Positions 33,091-45,079 of a stretch of 64,000 bases of DNA are shown here, in pieces. How positions within the stretch are numbered: position 1 is the stretch's first letter; each line of letters starts with the position of its first letter. The notes beneath the pieces are model-generated. The model was not told the origin of the DNA, ran no database searches, and saw only the letters and a list, made by a program, of their open reading frames with translations. A program made the position numbers and the translations under genes. The stretch spans positions 22,037-86,036 of the forward strand of contig JAKSZP010005653.1 in NCBI GenBank assembly GCA_022478985.1, written 5' to 3'. This DNA is from Massospora cicadina. Lineage: Eukaryota > Entomophthoromycota > Entomophthoromycetes > Entomophthorales > Entomophthoraceae.

Positions 33091-33560
33091 AGGCGAGTGG
33101 GGCAAAAGTGCTTCAGTGGTCCCCCGTTTTGGAGGATGCTTTCCAAATAGTAAAGTGCACCGCATTGTTCAAGTCCGTTCTTCACCATGTTGATCATGAA
33201 AAGGAGTTCATTTTGTCTACTGATGCCTGCATATTCGCCATGGCAGCTACCTTATTACAAGTAGGTAAAGATCAAATAGATTATCTGGTGTGATATTTTT
33301 CTAGGAAGATGTCTCTTCCTGATTTAAACTACAATGTTTATGACAAAGTGTTATTAGCAGTGGTGGAGGCGTTGACTTATTGGCGTCATCACCTGCATGG
33401 CTCCTCCCAACCTTTCTGAATAAGTATAGTCAACGTTCCTTGCTGTACTTGCGCACCTCATGTCTTAACTAACTGGCAGACCCATTGGCATAAGACCCAT
33501 GCACAATTTGCATTTTTTATGAGTTTATAAGGGCAAGGAGAATGGGTTGGTGGATGCTTT
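33091..33560 (+). pseudogene. RNase H, element D
   Basis: FILSTDACIFAMAATLLQVG carries the TDA catalytic Asp, and YFSRKMSLPDLNYNVYDKVLL is the middle block (Glu of YDKELL now Val). The C-terminal TDH block is frameshifted. Layout as in C. Confidence 0.75.
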
Positions 33561-33879
33561 GAGACGCAATCCTGCTTTAGCTCCCAATCCAAAGGAGGTA
33601 GAGGTTTATAATACCCATTTGATGATTTCACTGGGTAAGATTGTATCCCAATTTCCCTCTCTCATGGCAATAGCCAGCGCTCGCTCCTCTTGAAAATGCG
33701 GAGGAATAAAGTATATTCCGGTAGTCCTTTCTCAGCTGTTTTCAGTTGAATATACTTTGGTACTTGCTAAGAGCGTACTGAATCAGGAGAATCTAAACAA
33801 AAATTATTATATAAAGGGAAGAGATGTTGTGGTTTTAGGGGCGCCTATAGGTTCCCTCTGGTTTACTTCGCCTGAAAAT

Positions 33880-34915
33880 TATCTAAGACTATCATGATGG
33901 AATAACTGTTGGTCATCCTAGAAAAGCAAAAAATTTGGAGCTAATTCGACTCATAATTAATTGGAAGGGCTTACTCACTCAGATGGGCAGGTATTGTAAA
34001 GAGTGCCTGATCTGCAATCAAATGGAACCAAATTGACAACCACTAGTGGGGTCGTTGGTACCTTTTGAAAAAGCTGAAGGGACCTGGACTTCCCTATCAG
34101 TGGATTTCATTGTGGAATCACCTGTTTCTGATTGTTATGATGCTTTATGGTAGTGGTGGACCGTTTTACATAGTTCACCCACTTTATTTCTTGCAGAACT
34201 ACAATAATCTTGGCTGAGATGGCTAGGATTTTCGCCACTCATGAGTTTGCGCTCCATGAGGTCCCCAAGAAATTATTAATGACTGGGGACCCCAGTTTAC
34301 CTCTGTCTTTTGGGAAGAGTTGTGTAAGACTCTTCAGATTTGCCCCTGTCATTCAACTGACTATCATCTTCAATCAGATGGGCAGACCAAACGAGCAAAC
34401 TAATGCTTATAACAGTTTCTGCGGTGTTACACTGCCGCAGATCATTCAAATTTGGGTTTATTACCTTACTATGGCCCAATTTAGCTATAACAACACTTTA
34501 CATGCGTCTATTGGTTGTTCCCCATTTTTCGCCAACCATAGTTTACCCCTGCCTTCAAGCTGGTCGCCCAGCTGTGGATCTTAATTTGAAGCGGTAGCGG
34601 ACTTCGTTAAGACTATTAAGGAATTACACCAGTGGGCCTATAAGTTTGGAGGCGGCAATGCAAGTATATAAGGAAAACGCTGATGGAAAGAGACGAGTGG
34701 GTCCAGCGTACAAAGAAGGGGATCTATTGATGCTTGATGCTTGAGACATCCCTATCAAGCACCCATGCGAAAATCTGGGACCAAAGAAGATTGGCCCTTA
34801 CCGCGTAGTTAGAAAAGTGAGCCATGCCTCATACCAGTGAGATTTTCCCACTTTATTTTGGTTATTTTTTGTCTTTCATGAGAGAAAATTGACGTTGTTT
34901 GAGGGCCTCCCACCA
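33880..34915 (+). pseudogene. Integrase, element D
   Basis: Zinc-binding remnants near 33900-34020, then a core with ARIFATHEFALHEVPK, a frameshifted W/D-R-G-PQF and MGRPNEQTN, and MAQFSYNNTLHASIGCSPFF (34465-34530). The C-terminal GPF/Y-like part (DLLMLDA and LGPKKIGPYRV) is at 34720-34815. Stops and indels throughout. Confidence 0.75.
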
Positions 34916-34929
34916 GAGACTCCCAAGGC

Positions 34930-35125
34930 TTATCTCGTGGATGGGGAGCCAGAGTGAGAAGTGGAGGAAATAGTAGCCTCCAGCCGAGTAAAAGAAGGCT
35001 TGTGTACCTGGTATCCTGGAAGGGATTTGATGCAGCGGAAAACAGTTAAGTACCAGCATGAAACTTTGCACATGCCTAAGACTTTATAGACTTTTTGCAC
35101 AAGCATTTCCCTCAAGCTGTCAGAT
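34930..35125 (+). pseudogene. Chromodomain, element D
   Basis: VDGEPE-x-EVEEIVASSRVK followed, in shifted frames, by a W-x-G-F-DAAENS-x-VP-like part. The match to C's module in both order and position supports the call. Confidence 0.55.
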
Positions 35126-35234
35126 ATCAGTTTAAGAAAACCGTTGCCACAATGAAGTTGGCCCCAGCCCACAAGAACTTTCCCTAGAGCAAGCCCCTGA
35201 AGGGAGGTGGAGCCCCAAAAGGATGAGAGGGTAG

Positions 35235-36131
35235 TGTCATGGCTTTAAAATGACATAATTATGGGGACAAATCCAAGGACAAAGCTGCATGTCAGAAGGC
35301 CAAGAAGGTGAAGTTGGCAGGCCTCCCTGACCTCAATCATACCTTTGATCAACGCTGGGTGAAGGCGAGGTATGACAGGTTGGTACTAGGGATGTAAGAG
35401 AGAAGTTTGGCCCTGTATAACAACAGGTGCACTTAAACAAATCAGCTTTTCATTAAATAATGACAGTTGCTTTAGGTTCTCGGTGAACGGGGTCCTGAAA
35501 TCTGTTTGGTTTTCAAAATTTTTAACTTGGGTCAGCCTTGTATACAATTAATAGCCCTAGTTCAGTCAATTATTAAGTATAGTTTACTTCCCAATTGAAG
35601 CATGCGCTTATTGGTGCAATTCTGCTTAGCACTGCTTCCATTGATCAAAAGTTTCCCCAAATTACCTAAAATCTGTTTTCCTGAAACAATCTCTCTTGGT
35701 GGTCAACTTTCCTCATAATAAAACCCTTCGCTAGTATATTTTTTTATATATGTTATCTTGGATGAACCTATGCGCAGACCTCTTTAAGGAATCTTGCACA
35801 ATGTTAACCATTTAATTTTAACAACTGTAAAACTCTCCACTCATGCTCCATTGGGCCGCCCAGGTTCCCTCCAACCTGCACCGCCTATACACTCCCACTC
35901 TGAGCACCGCGTGGATTTGAACTCCACTTTGGTGTTCACTCCCACTTTGTTGTTAATTCATTTTTGGTTCTTCCCTCTACTGATGACCACCCTCGACCTA
36001 AGTTGTTACAACTCAAGCACCCTCTGTGAAACTTATAGTAACTTTACTAATGACGACTAGTTCCCTGGCGTTGGCCCTGTGCACCACGCAATACCACGCT
36101 GGGAACAGGAGAGTTGTAAACACTTTCAGTA
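35235..36131 (+). repeat. 3' LTR of element D
   Basis: Starts TGTCATGGCTTTAAAATG after a purine tract (35221-35230). It ends near TTTCAGTA at 36131, where CA is expected. This is the intact reference for the split 5' LTR. Confidence 0.8.
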
Positions 36132-36874
36132 TAGACTGCCTAATTGGCACTCTCATTGTTCTGCATTGTCCCCATGACTGCAGTGATGGGAGCTGTGCCT
36201 ATCATGATTAAGGAAGCAGAGACAGAATTCTTAAAGGTTTTCATTGATCCTTGTATGTGTGATGCTTCCTGATTGTTTTTAATTATGACGCCTTCAGGGC
36301 AAGGTTCTTGCTGGTTTGAAAGTTAATCTTTTAAAGGCTCAAATCAGAAGCAGGGATTTTGACTCGCTCATCCTCTCAATTCCTGACACCTTTGATGAAA
36401 GTACTGTTTAAAGAGCAAATAGTACTTTGTATTTATACTATAAAAATGGACGCATAAGACCCTCTCCACTGGGACCAGTTTTTCCTAGTGCCCGATGACC
36501 AATCAAATTTGTTATCACCAGATCCTAAAAATATCTTCATTCTGCAAACTATATGTTTGAGAACCTGAAGTACCTGATTTCCATGCTAAAGATATTTTTT
36601 CTCTAAGACATATGATCCTGACATGGCAATGAAGGGGTTGGAAGAACACATCATCCAACTACAATCTGATGAAAGAACTAATTCTGCGAAAAAAGTCACC
36701 AAAGATGGCTAAACAGCTAATAGTCTCAGACCGCTTATACCTTTTATAAATATCTGACTTGGTTTTGTATTATTAAAAACCGCATCACCCCAATATTAAG
36801 AAGCATGGGTCCATTTTTGATGGATCTTTCTTTATTACCTATAGGATGAGTGATGAATATTCCATCAAGTCTTT
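36132..36874 (-). other. Probable outer part of element F 5' LTR; otherwise unassigned
   Basis: By the nesting logic this should be U3 of F, on the minus strand, beyond D's insertion point. I cannot show this by repetition because F's 3' LTR is outside the window. TATA-like stretches are at 36436-36452 on both strands. A short helical-looking reading frame (plus, near 36620-36710) is not recognised. Confidence 0.25.
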
Positions 36875-36891
36875 TTTCTGGAGTTACTACT

Positions 36892-37019
36892 AGGGTGGTT
36901 AGCCAAGCGGGTAAAACTGCTTCCACCCCTAGTGCAGGTTTTGAGTTCAAAACCTGTACTGGCTAGAAAATTCTTGTTGTGCTATATTTGTCCCAAGGTT
37001 GACCCACCTCAAATACTTC
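36892..37019 (+). mobile_element. tRNA-derived SINE, copy 1
   Basis: A 128-bp insertion flanked by perfect 17-bp copies of TTTCTGGAGTTACTACT (36875-36891 and 37020-37036). The first 75 bases resemble a tRNA: GGTGGTTAGCCAAGCGGG holds an A-box-like element, and GAGTTCAAAACC is a B-box-like element. A non-tRNA body (TATATTTGTCCCAAGGTTGA then CCCACCTCAAAT) follows. A long target duplication without LTRs is typical of LINE-mobilised SINEs. The exact duplication suggests this is one of the younger insertions here. Confidence 0.8.
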
Positions 37020-37036
37020 TTTCTGGAGTTACTACT

Positions 37037-38586
37037 GATGCATACATGGACGTTTCCTACGCCTCTATTCGCCCCCCACATTCCTGAAGGGGATAATGTT
37101 GGACAATTTGAGGTATGACTTGTTAGTAATAATTTCAGCGCTGAATAGATTAAATTTGTTTACAAGTTTCGCTTCTAATTCTCAGTAGAATCATCTCAGT
37201 CAGAGTAATAATTTAACTCCTCATATTCAGCCAGATAGCTCCCTGAGTTAAGGAGGTCACTTCAAACCTTCAGCAGAATAGGCGAACTGATTTTGAAGTC
37301 TGTGCCTGCGTTAGCTTGGATTCAGTACAACTTCCTAAGGTAAAATCTCCTTTTTATAGAGCTGAAGGGGGTTCAGAAGAAAAAATTAATATTTTTTAGC
37401 CAATTATAACTAAATAACTGTGGTAGTTGGCTGAAATGAAAATTTACTCATTATAGCTAATTGTCAATTACTTAAGATTCTACTCAATGATTACATCATC
37501 TCAGCTGTCAGTTTAACTTGTATATTCAAGACCTACTGAGGTAAGAAAGCTTTTTGAGAGCTGATAGGCTAAATAGTCGTTTAACTAACTTGATATACCT
37601 CTGCCTAACCAGAATTCCCTCAAATCAATTTATTAGACTCAGAGTAGTGTAAATACTAGGGGCTTTAATTTTTTTAAAGAATTCTCTTTCAGATCCCTGG
37701 TTTTTTATCTAATAAAATTTATTAACATCAAAATTTACTTACAGTTTACATTTCTTATATTATATTTAAAGCTTTTGTTAAAAGTTATAACACTCATGCA
37801 ACTTCTTCATTGTTAAAATCCTGTACCCCAACCAGTGAGCACCTAAAGTGTCAGGATTTAATAACATTTGATAATGTTAAAAAATATCTAACCTATTCAA
37901 TCAACTAAAACCTACTACAATTTGGCCAAAACATTGAAATTCTTCAAATCAACTAAAAAACCAACCATCCAATATATTAAACTAATTGTTGATTTTATAA
38001 AATTAAAAAAATTACAACCACTCAGTAAAACCAAACTGAACTTATTAATCATTTAAAACTCCAACAACTCACCTAAAGCCATTTTACCTATTTAATCAAT
38101 CAATTACACCAATTCACTTAGCTAAAACCATTTTATTGAGCTTAAAAAACAGCTAAACCTACCATCCGATTGTCAAAACTTATGAACCTATTAAATTAAA
38201 TGAGTATTACCAAAATTCTCAGGCAAAACAAAGTATGATTGCCAATAGAACTTTTTATATAAAATCTTATATATATCCTTTCTAAAATTATTATAATTAC
38301 TTAAAAAATAGGCTATTACCATTACTAAAAATTCTTTAAGTAACTGTGAAAAGTCTGTTACTTTTATTTATGTTGTTCATGATGTAATGTGCCTCATACC
38401 CATATAAATACACATCTATATGTATAATATAAAAAAGTCACTATAAAACAGGGTTTCTCTTAAGCCATAAAAGCTAGATAATTGAATTTGGCATAGATGT
38501 TATTATATAAATTTTAGTTTATCAAAGAAACTACTCACATCTATGATTTTAATATGCCATTTGGTGTTACTTTATGAGCAAATTTA
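37037..38586. other. AT-rich stretch without recognised features
   Basis: No long ORF, LTR or repeat that I can recognise. From about 37400 the sequence is strongly AT-rich with many short A and T runs. Confidence 0.5.
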
Positions 38587-40060
38587 ATGAAAAGTAAATT
38601 AAGTAAAACACCAACTTCCAACCGCCAATCCTACAAATTTCATTGGATTATCCACCAGCTGTTCCAGTGTGAGGAAGCGGCGAAACTTTCCTCAGCACTA
38701 TCCATCCAGCAGGAAAACAGGCTTGGACTGGTTCATCCATTGCCACCAAAACCTCATCTCAATTCAATCCACTCAAGGATCTTGACACCCATCTCACGTG
38801 TACCCAGGTGGTGCCCCGTTGTCCCATGGTGCTCCCCTGAAGCAATATGCATTTTGACCTTTGGGGTAAAATATGGGAAGTTATTCCCATATATTGATCA
38901 ACAAATCATTGATTAGCTCAGGTGGAGATGCAATCTGCCAGATTCATTGACTTTTGCCCATACAAGGGGTATTTTGACCTAGGCTTCACATGTGAAGCTG
39001 ATGATGTCAATGCGGCAACTGTGCCCCTGGTTGTCCAGGGTATCCCTATTCCCACCACTCAGATCCTGCTCCCAGCAGACACGAATTTGGTGGTCCAGTT
39101 TGAAGGTTTGCCTACTCACCTTCCCCACACAGTTCTCCATCAGGAGCTAATGAAAGGTTTGGCAGCCTATGGCTCCAACCCCATCCTACAATTTGTGGTC
39201 CCAAATGGGACCACATGCCTAACTGGGTCTTAGGCATTAGCCACAATCAGCCCTGATTTTAATAAAATTGCTTTGGCAAATTCTCCCCATGCTGTCATCC
39301 CATCTGCCCTTACCATCAATTATGGGCATGCGTTGAGGGCGGACAGACTATCTTTCCATCCTGCTTTAAATTGGACCACTTGAAGTGCAAATGCCCATTC
39401 CTGGCGGCTTCCACTGGCTCCACGCCATCATACACTGAAATCCATTATGCCACTAACTCCACGCTTTTTGTGGTATGGGGTAATATCCTAACCCCTCCCC
39501 TGAAGCCTATCATTAAAATAAATCTGCAACAACCAATCAGGCTCCTCCCCCGCCCAGTGCCACTGATGCTACCACCAATCATAAACAGGATTGTATGAAT
39601 GTTTTCCCCCAAGCTGCCACCAAAGCAAAAAACATCAGCCATGTGCTGGTTTTAATCCAATTCAATCAAAACCCATTAGACTTTTTGGCTGAAATTGATA
39701 GATCAGGTAATTTCATTGAAGAATCATCTCTACAAATCAAGCGGCTCTTTAATTCAGAATGGGACGCTAGATACCCCCTCACTTATATGCCCCACAGACA
39801 AATGCCAAACCATTTTGCAGTGACCACCATCTTGCAGTCAAAGCAGCTGAAACGCCAGATTGTCATCCCCTCCACAAAGCTGTCACCAGATCAGTGGCAA
39901 TTCTCACATGAGATATTTCCCATCTTGTTATCCCCTCACCCTTACCTCAAAAAATAAGAAAACAAACATTGAATTCTACAAAGATGCCAACAATGCTATC
40001 AAGAATGTGGTAGCAGTAGTGCAGAATCCTAAAGCTAAAATTATCTGAACCAATATCGCC
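38587..40060 (+). pseudogene. Decayed ORF1-like protein of a LINE-type element
   Basis: Three successive open stretches (38587-38916, 38922-39233, 39595-39957) in an otherwise AT-rich island. The middle one has NLVVQFEGLPTHLPHTVLHQ then ELMKGLAAYG and LTGS-x-ALATI, the pattern of an RRM-like domain found in ORF1 of non-LTR elements. It is followed by SALTINYGHAL and, in another frame near 39354-39390, a C-x4-H-x4-C knuckle (CFKLDHLKCKC) whose first Cys pair is worn. That order matches LINE ORF1. No endonuclease or RT follows, so it is a fragment at best. The alternative is a host pseudogene. Confidence 0.4.
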
Positions 40061-41262
40061 ACATCATAAACTCCCAAACGCGTGCATTAAAGCTGAAAAA
40101 GCTTTAGATGAGTACACCAGCGCCATTTTTAGCTGGAAATTTCCATGAGATACAATCCTTAGCAATATTGAACCACATTACGCTGATGCCTGACGCCCTT
40201 GCTCTCCAACTTGGCTTATACCCCACTCTGGGGTGAGGAAGCTGCTGCTGAATACGAGAAATATAATCCCTCTCCCCTTACACCATAATCAGATAAGTGG
40301 TTTCTGCTGCCTCACCTGGTTGATTGTTTTCGTTTGGTGTGTATCATTCAATCCGCTCATTTCGGGCGTTTTGTCTAATTCTATTGGTTACATTAGATTT
40401 CAGTTTTCTAGTTTCAGTAATGTCCGTCTCCTTGTTGGTTTACCTAAAATAAATTTGAATAGAATTTTTAATATGTAAGAACCAGTCTAAATTTAATTAA
40501 TAGATTTCTATCATGAAACAATACAAATTTAGACAATTGTATAAAAATTATCTTAAAATCCCAACAAATCTACATATACAAATTTGCTTGTATATTCAGC
40601 TTGAGTTTATATTATAAATATAAAAGGGATTTTATGGATGATTTTAACAAAAAGATACAAAAATTATATATTTTTATTTATATAGACAAATTTTCATCAT
40701 ATATCCTAAACTACAAAAGTTTTTATTTTATAAAATTGTAATGTTTGAATTTTTAGTTCATTGATATCTACTAAGAAGCTTTTAATATACTATACTTTTT
40801 ATATCTAACATCTGCCTTATTATTTAGTAAATGTTTATTATAAATTTTTTTAATTTTTTTAAATCATAATAGAATATTACTTCTCCCTAACTAAAGACCT
40901 GATAAAAAATTGGTATGTCTTTACCTCTTTTGTGTTAAGTTCTCAAGTAGTAAAGGTTTTTAGTTCTAATTTTAACAAAAAAATATATAAAAACTTTAAG
41001 TCAAATATGATCCAGTTTTTCATCTTATAAATCACATAAGCTAGGAATTTTTGATTTAATTTTGCAGTTATCAGTTTATAGGTACCTACTAAAATTATAC
41101 AATATGATAGAAGAAGTATTTATACTATAGTCAGCTGCTAGAATTTTTGTAGAAAATGTTTCAGCTAGCAGTTTGGTATTATTTTTTTAGCATTAGGTGG
41201 TACCCACAATAGTTTGGTTTCATTTGATTGATATAATAGGTTCAATAATTTTGCTATGCAAT
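40061..41262. other. AT-rich stretch without recognised features
   Basis: Nothing recognised apart from a short open frame at 40233-40478 on the plus strand, rich in Phe, Leu and Ser, with no family resemblance. Confidence 0.5.
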
Positions 41263-41990
41263 AGTGGTTAGCTTGACAGGGTACATCCTACTACCAATTT
41301 GCTGCAGGTTTGGGCTAGAACAGGCATAAAACCTATAACGGATAGGACAAAATTTCATTTTATTTCCTCTTATCTTATTATCATTTTATCTAAAAAATTT
41401 TATAGAGATAATATGATAGAAAAGATAGGGTGGTTGCCTAGCAGGGTAAAACCTGTTACCACTCTGGTGTACAGTTTGCTTTTTAACAGGGTTAAACCTA
41501 TACATTCTGAGCCATGAAAATCTCCCCTTTCTCCTTTTAAAATTTCATATAAAAGTTTGAATAAAGATGTTAAGATAGAAATGCAAATGAAAATGGGTGG
41601 TTGCCTGCCAGGGGAATCTGGCAACACTCTGGCGCAAATTTGGTTTATAAGTCGTTTAAAACTTATAATATCTAGGGTGAAATATTTTTTTCTCCATCCC
41701 CTCTTAATTTATTTTATTTTAAAAAGATTAAATTAATATATAAATATTAAAATGAAGGAAATGGTGGTTAGCCAGCTGGTAAAACTGCTTACACCCTAAT
41801 GCAGGTTTGGAGTTTAAAACCTGTACTGACTAGAAAAATTCTCAGTGTGGTATATTTGTCCCAAGGTTGACCCACCTCAAATATTAAAAAAAAAACTAAA
41901 ATAAAGGAAGATAAGGTGATTGCATATCAGAGTAGTTCCTGTTACCACAATGTCTTTATTAAAAATTAGATTTACAAGTAATATGGTTAT
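41263..41990 (+). repeat. Head-to-tail array of tRNA-like/SINE units
   Basis: Five related units start near 41263, 41428, 41595, 41763 and 41913, spacing 165, 167, 168 and 150 bp. Each begins with (G)GGTGGTT-[AG]-GC/GCC, has AGGGTAAAAC or a variant, and most have a GTTTAAAACC-like B box, followed by a T-rich or A-rich spacer of about 70 bp. Unit 4 is clearly the same SINE as at 36892; the others are more diverged. A tandem tRNA gene cluster turned SINE, or repeated insertion into A-rich tails, could explain it. Confidence 0.6.
41763..41890 (+). mobile_element. tRNA-derived SINE, copy 2
   Basis: It matches the SINE at 36892-37019 over its length, including the body TATATTTGTCCCAAGGTTGA, and here ends in a run of ten A. 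Imperfect flanking repeats AAAATGAAGGAA (41749-41760) and AAAATAAAGGAA (41898-41909) fit an older target duplication. Confidence 0.75.
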
Positions 41991-43338
41991 TTTGTTGATT
42001 TTATAGGTTAATGGTTTTAACTGAGTAGTAGATAGGTATCTATAAGATAAAATCTAAAGTAACTAATTCAAAGTATGCGATGAATCAAAACACTGTAGCA
42101 AAGCATGGGAATATGGCTCTAGTACTTCTATAAAGTATCACATATAGTGATACAATTCCTGATGTTAAATTCTAAACTAAGTTTAAGAAGCATAAGAAAA
42201 AGTAACATAGAGTTCCTCTGAGAACTATAATGGATCACTCTAATTTCATTGAAAGGTAGTGGGCTATAGCCATATCATCATGAAAGATGCCCTTGATATT
42301 TAAATGAATAGAAAACTTTACAATTCCCCCAAAAATTTACAACCCCACTATGTATGAGATAACTAAATTTAGCCAATTTTGAAATTTTGCTATTTATTGA
42401 AAAGCAATATAATTTCATCTCAGATATTGTTATTGACTGTTTATCTCAGAATTTATCCATATATTTAGGGATCCCCAAGAAATTTTTTACACTTTTCATG
42501 TATAAAACAATAAAGGCCTACAAATAAAGGTTTAGTATACCAATAACTAATATAATTCTGAGTTTAATGATTTAGCTGTTTATAAAATCTCAGTCAAGAT
42601 AACTATTTCATCCAAAATGTTTGGTACATGCTGGATATCTTAAAAAATTTGAATAAGACACATATACTAACTTTAATGACTCTGTGGAACAATCATCAGC
42701 TCATACATTCCCATAAGTTTCTCAACCATTTTAACACTTCAGGCTTCAGTAAAGTCTCTTTAACTACCCAATTCCCAGTGATGTGGTGTGCTAAACAATG
42801 ACATATTAACAAAAAATGTTTAATTAAGGCTAGAGAGAGTGTAATACAGCAACTGGTTCCCACAATTGGTAGCAGAGACAAAGTAACAACAAATAGAAAG
42901 CCACCAAGGTTCATATTAATTGAATAGTTATTTAGACTCTAAAGAGGAATTTATCAACTTCTGGTTGATTTAAGTATAGACTCTGATGGGCTTCAATCAT
43001 GAGTAGTTTTAGAATCGATGAAAGTGGGGCTTTGATCTTCATTTATTTCAGAAAGTACATAATGGTTTTAATTTTTATAACCTCCTTTAGTAGGTCCACA
43101 GCTAAGCCTGATCAACAACCCATAATGCACAGTTTGATTCAGCAATGGTTCTACAGATGATAGTAAGTTGACCAACAAATAATTTGGACGTAAAGAAAAT
43201 ATTATTAAAGGGATTTTACATTTGGGTCTCATTCTTAAGTACTGATACTAAGCTCATCTTAACCAATGACACCAAATTACCTTTTATGGTTGTGCAATAT
43301 CTTTAGTATATATAACTTAAATCTGAGATAAAAGATAT
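41991..43338. other. AT-rich stretch without recognised features
   Basis: No recognised gene or repeat. One short minus-strand frame (42696-42914) shows no family resemblance. Confidence 0.5.
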
Positions 43339-43932
43339 ATGGAATCAAGCTTTATAGTGAGGAATATAGTAAGCCAATCGAGTTTCTGTGTAGAGAAAAA
43401 ACTACTAATATCCCATATTTGCTCACTAAATTTTGTGTCAAATTATAAAAATGTAATAACAATATTTAGAGAATCACTTGTAGATCCCTTCATGCCAACA
43501 TGGGCACTATTTTCCCACACTAAAATTTGGTCTAGGGTGTATTTGAGATCAGTTATGGCAAACTTTGTGGTTATAGATAAAGTATCTTTATACTTTTTTT
43601 ACAGTCAACACCTGACATTAAGCCATTATTTGACATTGACTTTCAGGATTCACTCTAATAAGGTGAAGCCTCAATCTATGATGTCCTATTATTATTTTAT
43701 ATTATTGAAAATATCCCTAACTATTTATATGAGTTGGTGCCAAACCTATTTTATAAGGGTTGAATTACAATTAAATTTGAATTACAAATGGGCGAGCAAT
43801 CCCATCATATTATGCTATTTTAAACTAAAGATTATCAATCCTGTCCCAGATCATCACTGGTACTTTATTAAGCACTACTATTTTTTTGATAAGTATCACT
43901 TTTCTTATTTAATATTGTTGGCTACAAGATGA
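43339..43932 (+). CDS. Orphan 197-codon ORF
   Basis: The longest uninterrupted frame in the window, ATG to TGA, in AT-rich DNA where stop codons should be frequent. The product is rich in Phe, Tyr, Ile, Leu, Ser and Lys, has several aromatic-hydrophobic stretches that could be membrane segments (for example LSHYLTLTFRIH, YYYFILLKISLTIYMSWC), and no motif I recognise. No other domain continues on either side. It could be an orphan gene, an exon, or chance. Its 3' end overlaps the guessed start of H's LTR. Confidence 0.3.
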   Translation: MESSFIVRNIVSQSSFCVEKKLLISHICSLNFVSNYKNVITIFRESLVDPFMPTWALFSHTKIWSRVYLRSVMANFVVIDKVSLYFFYSQHLTLSHYLTLTFRIHSNKVKPQSMMSYYYFILLKISLTIYMSWCQTYFIRVELQLNLNYKWASNPIILCYFKLKIINPVPDHHWYFIKHYYFFDKYHFSYLILLATR

Positions 43933-45078
43933 AAAAACCAGGTTTAGGATTTAATATTTAGGTTCATCCCACCAGGCAATTCAAAGAGCCTGGAATCCTC
44001 AAGGTCAGTTGGAAAAATTCCCATTGGCCAATAAAAATGGTGCTACCTTTAAAAGATTTGAGTACCGCAATAACTTTAACAACTAATTAATGATTTAATG
44101 ACTCTGCATACAGCCAGTATCCTTCTAGTTAGGGTGCACAATTTTCAGTGTTTTTAACTATAATGGGAGAATAGTATGATACATTAAGTGATCTTATATA
44201 AATTGCTTCTTTGGAAAATAAGATTGGTCACTTTCATTGCTGACAATCTTTTCTAGGCCTCAACAGTGCTAGAAATGTCAACTTTAGTTTAAATAACCTT
44301 CAAAATGCCTTAGTGGAGCACATACTTCACTGAGAACTGTCAGACAATTATGAGTCCAATATTGTGAGAATAGAGTTTTGGACAAATTTAATGATAATAT
44401 TGGCCAAAAGAACCTGGCTGATTCTCAGTGGATCCCTTGAATTGGGGATATTAAATTTTTAAATGCTTTTTAACCAATTAGCACGATTTTGGGTAGTTGT
44501 ATTGCATCAACTATGTGGCAAAATCAGGGGATCCATCTGAGGTTCCTACCTTGCCACTTCTGATTCTACTTCAAACACTAAAGCGGGGACCACCCCCTTT
44601 TATAGGTTTGGAGGTGGTCATACAAAAGTGCACCTATTTTCCTTTATGGTGATTGGTTCAACTATATCAGATCTTTGTATAATGGACTTGTCCTACCTAC
44701 TTAAAACCTCCTTCAGCCATTACATTAAAGCGAGGTGAGTTTCAAGAGCTCCAATAGGTTGAACACACCTAACCTAAATAGGCTCAAAGCTAATAGTAAA
44801 AATTATGCCTATCTTGCTTTGAGCCTCGAGATATTTTTAATACTGAGCAGCAAGAACATGGTAGGGGTTGTTTCTTGATCCCTTCACCACAAAAAAATAA
44901 ACCATTTTTAAAAATTAATTCTTTATTAAAATTACAGTCTATTATTTAAAACAGTGGTAGTATAAAAAGTCTCTTAAAAATATTTATTCTAGCAATAGAG
45001 AGCAAAACTTTTCCTGTAACACTGTTGAAATTTAGGTGAAAAGCACCAGCAAGCATCCAAAACCCCTGAATTATAACA
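43916..45078 (+). repeat. Putative 5' LTR of element H
   Basis: The right edge is supported by the primer site two bases later (LTR end ATAACA at 45078). The left edge, TGTTGG at 43916, is a guess from its TG start and from a length (1163 bp) like those of G and the x/y LTRs. The 3' LTR of H is outside the window, so repetition cannot confirm it. Confidence 0.3.
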
Positions 45079-45079
45079 A

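Larger units (their letters stand above)
30659..36131 (+). mobile_element. Chromovirus D (main part)
   Basis: Relative of C, inserted into F's 5' LTR. The first 552 bp of its 5' LTR are at 9645-10196 on the other strand. Target copies are TCGAC (reverse complement of 10197-10201) and TAGAC (36132-36136), four of five matching. Order: rest of 5' LTR, short Gag-position region, protease, RT, RNase H, integrase, chromodomain, 3' LTR. It is more decayed than C. Confidence 0.85.

Noticed and set aside
36892..36966. The tRNA-like head as a working tRNA gene
   Set aside because: Acceptor ends do not pair well, it is fused to a SINE body and is flanked by a target duplication.
37400..38580. AT-rich stretch as centromere or origin
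   Set aside because: No satellite or other specific signal; composition alone is not enough.
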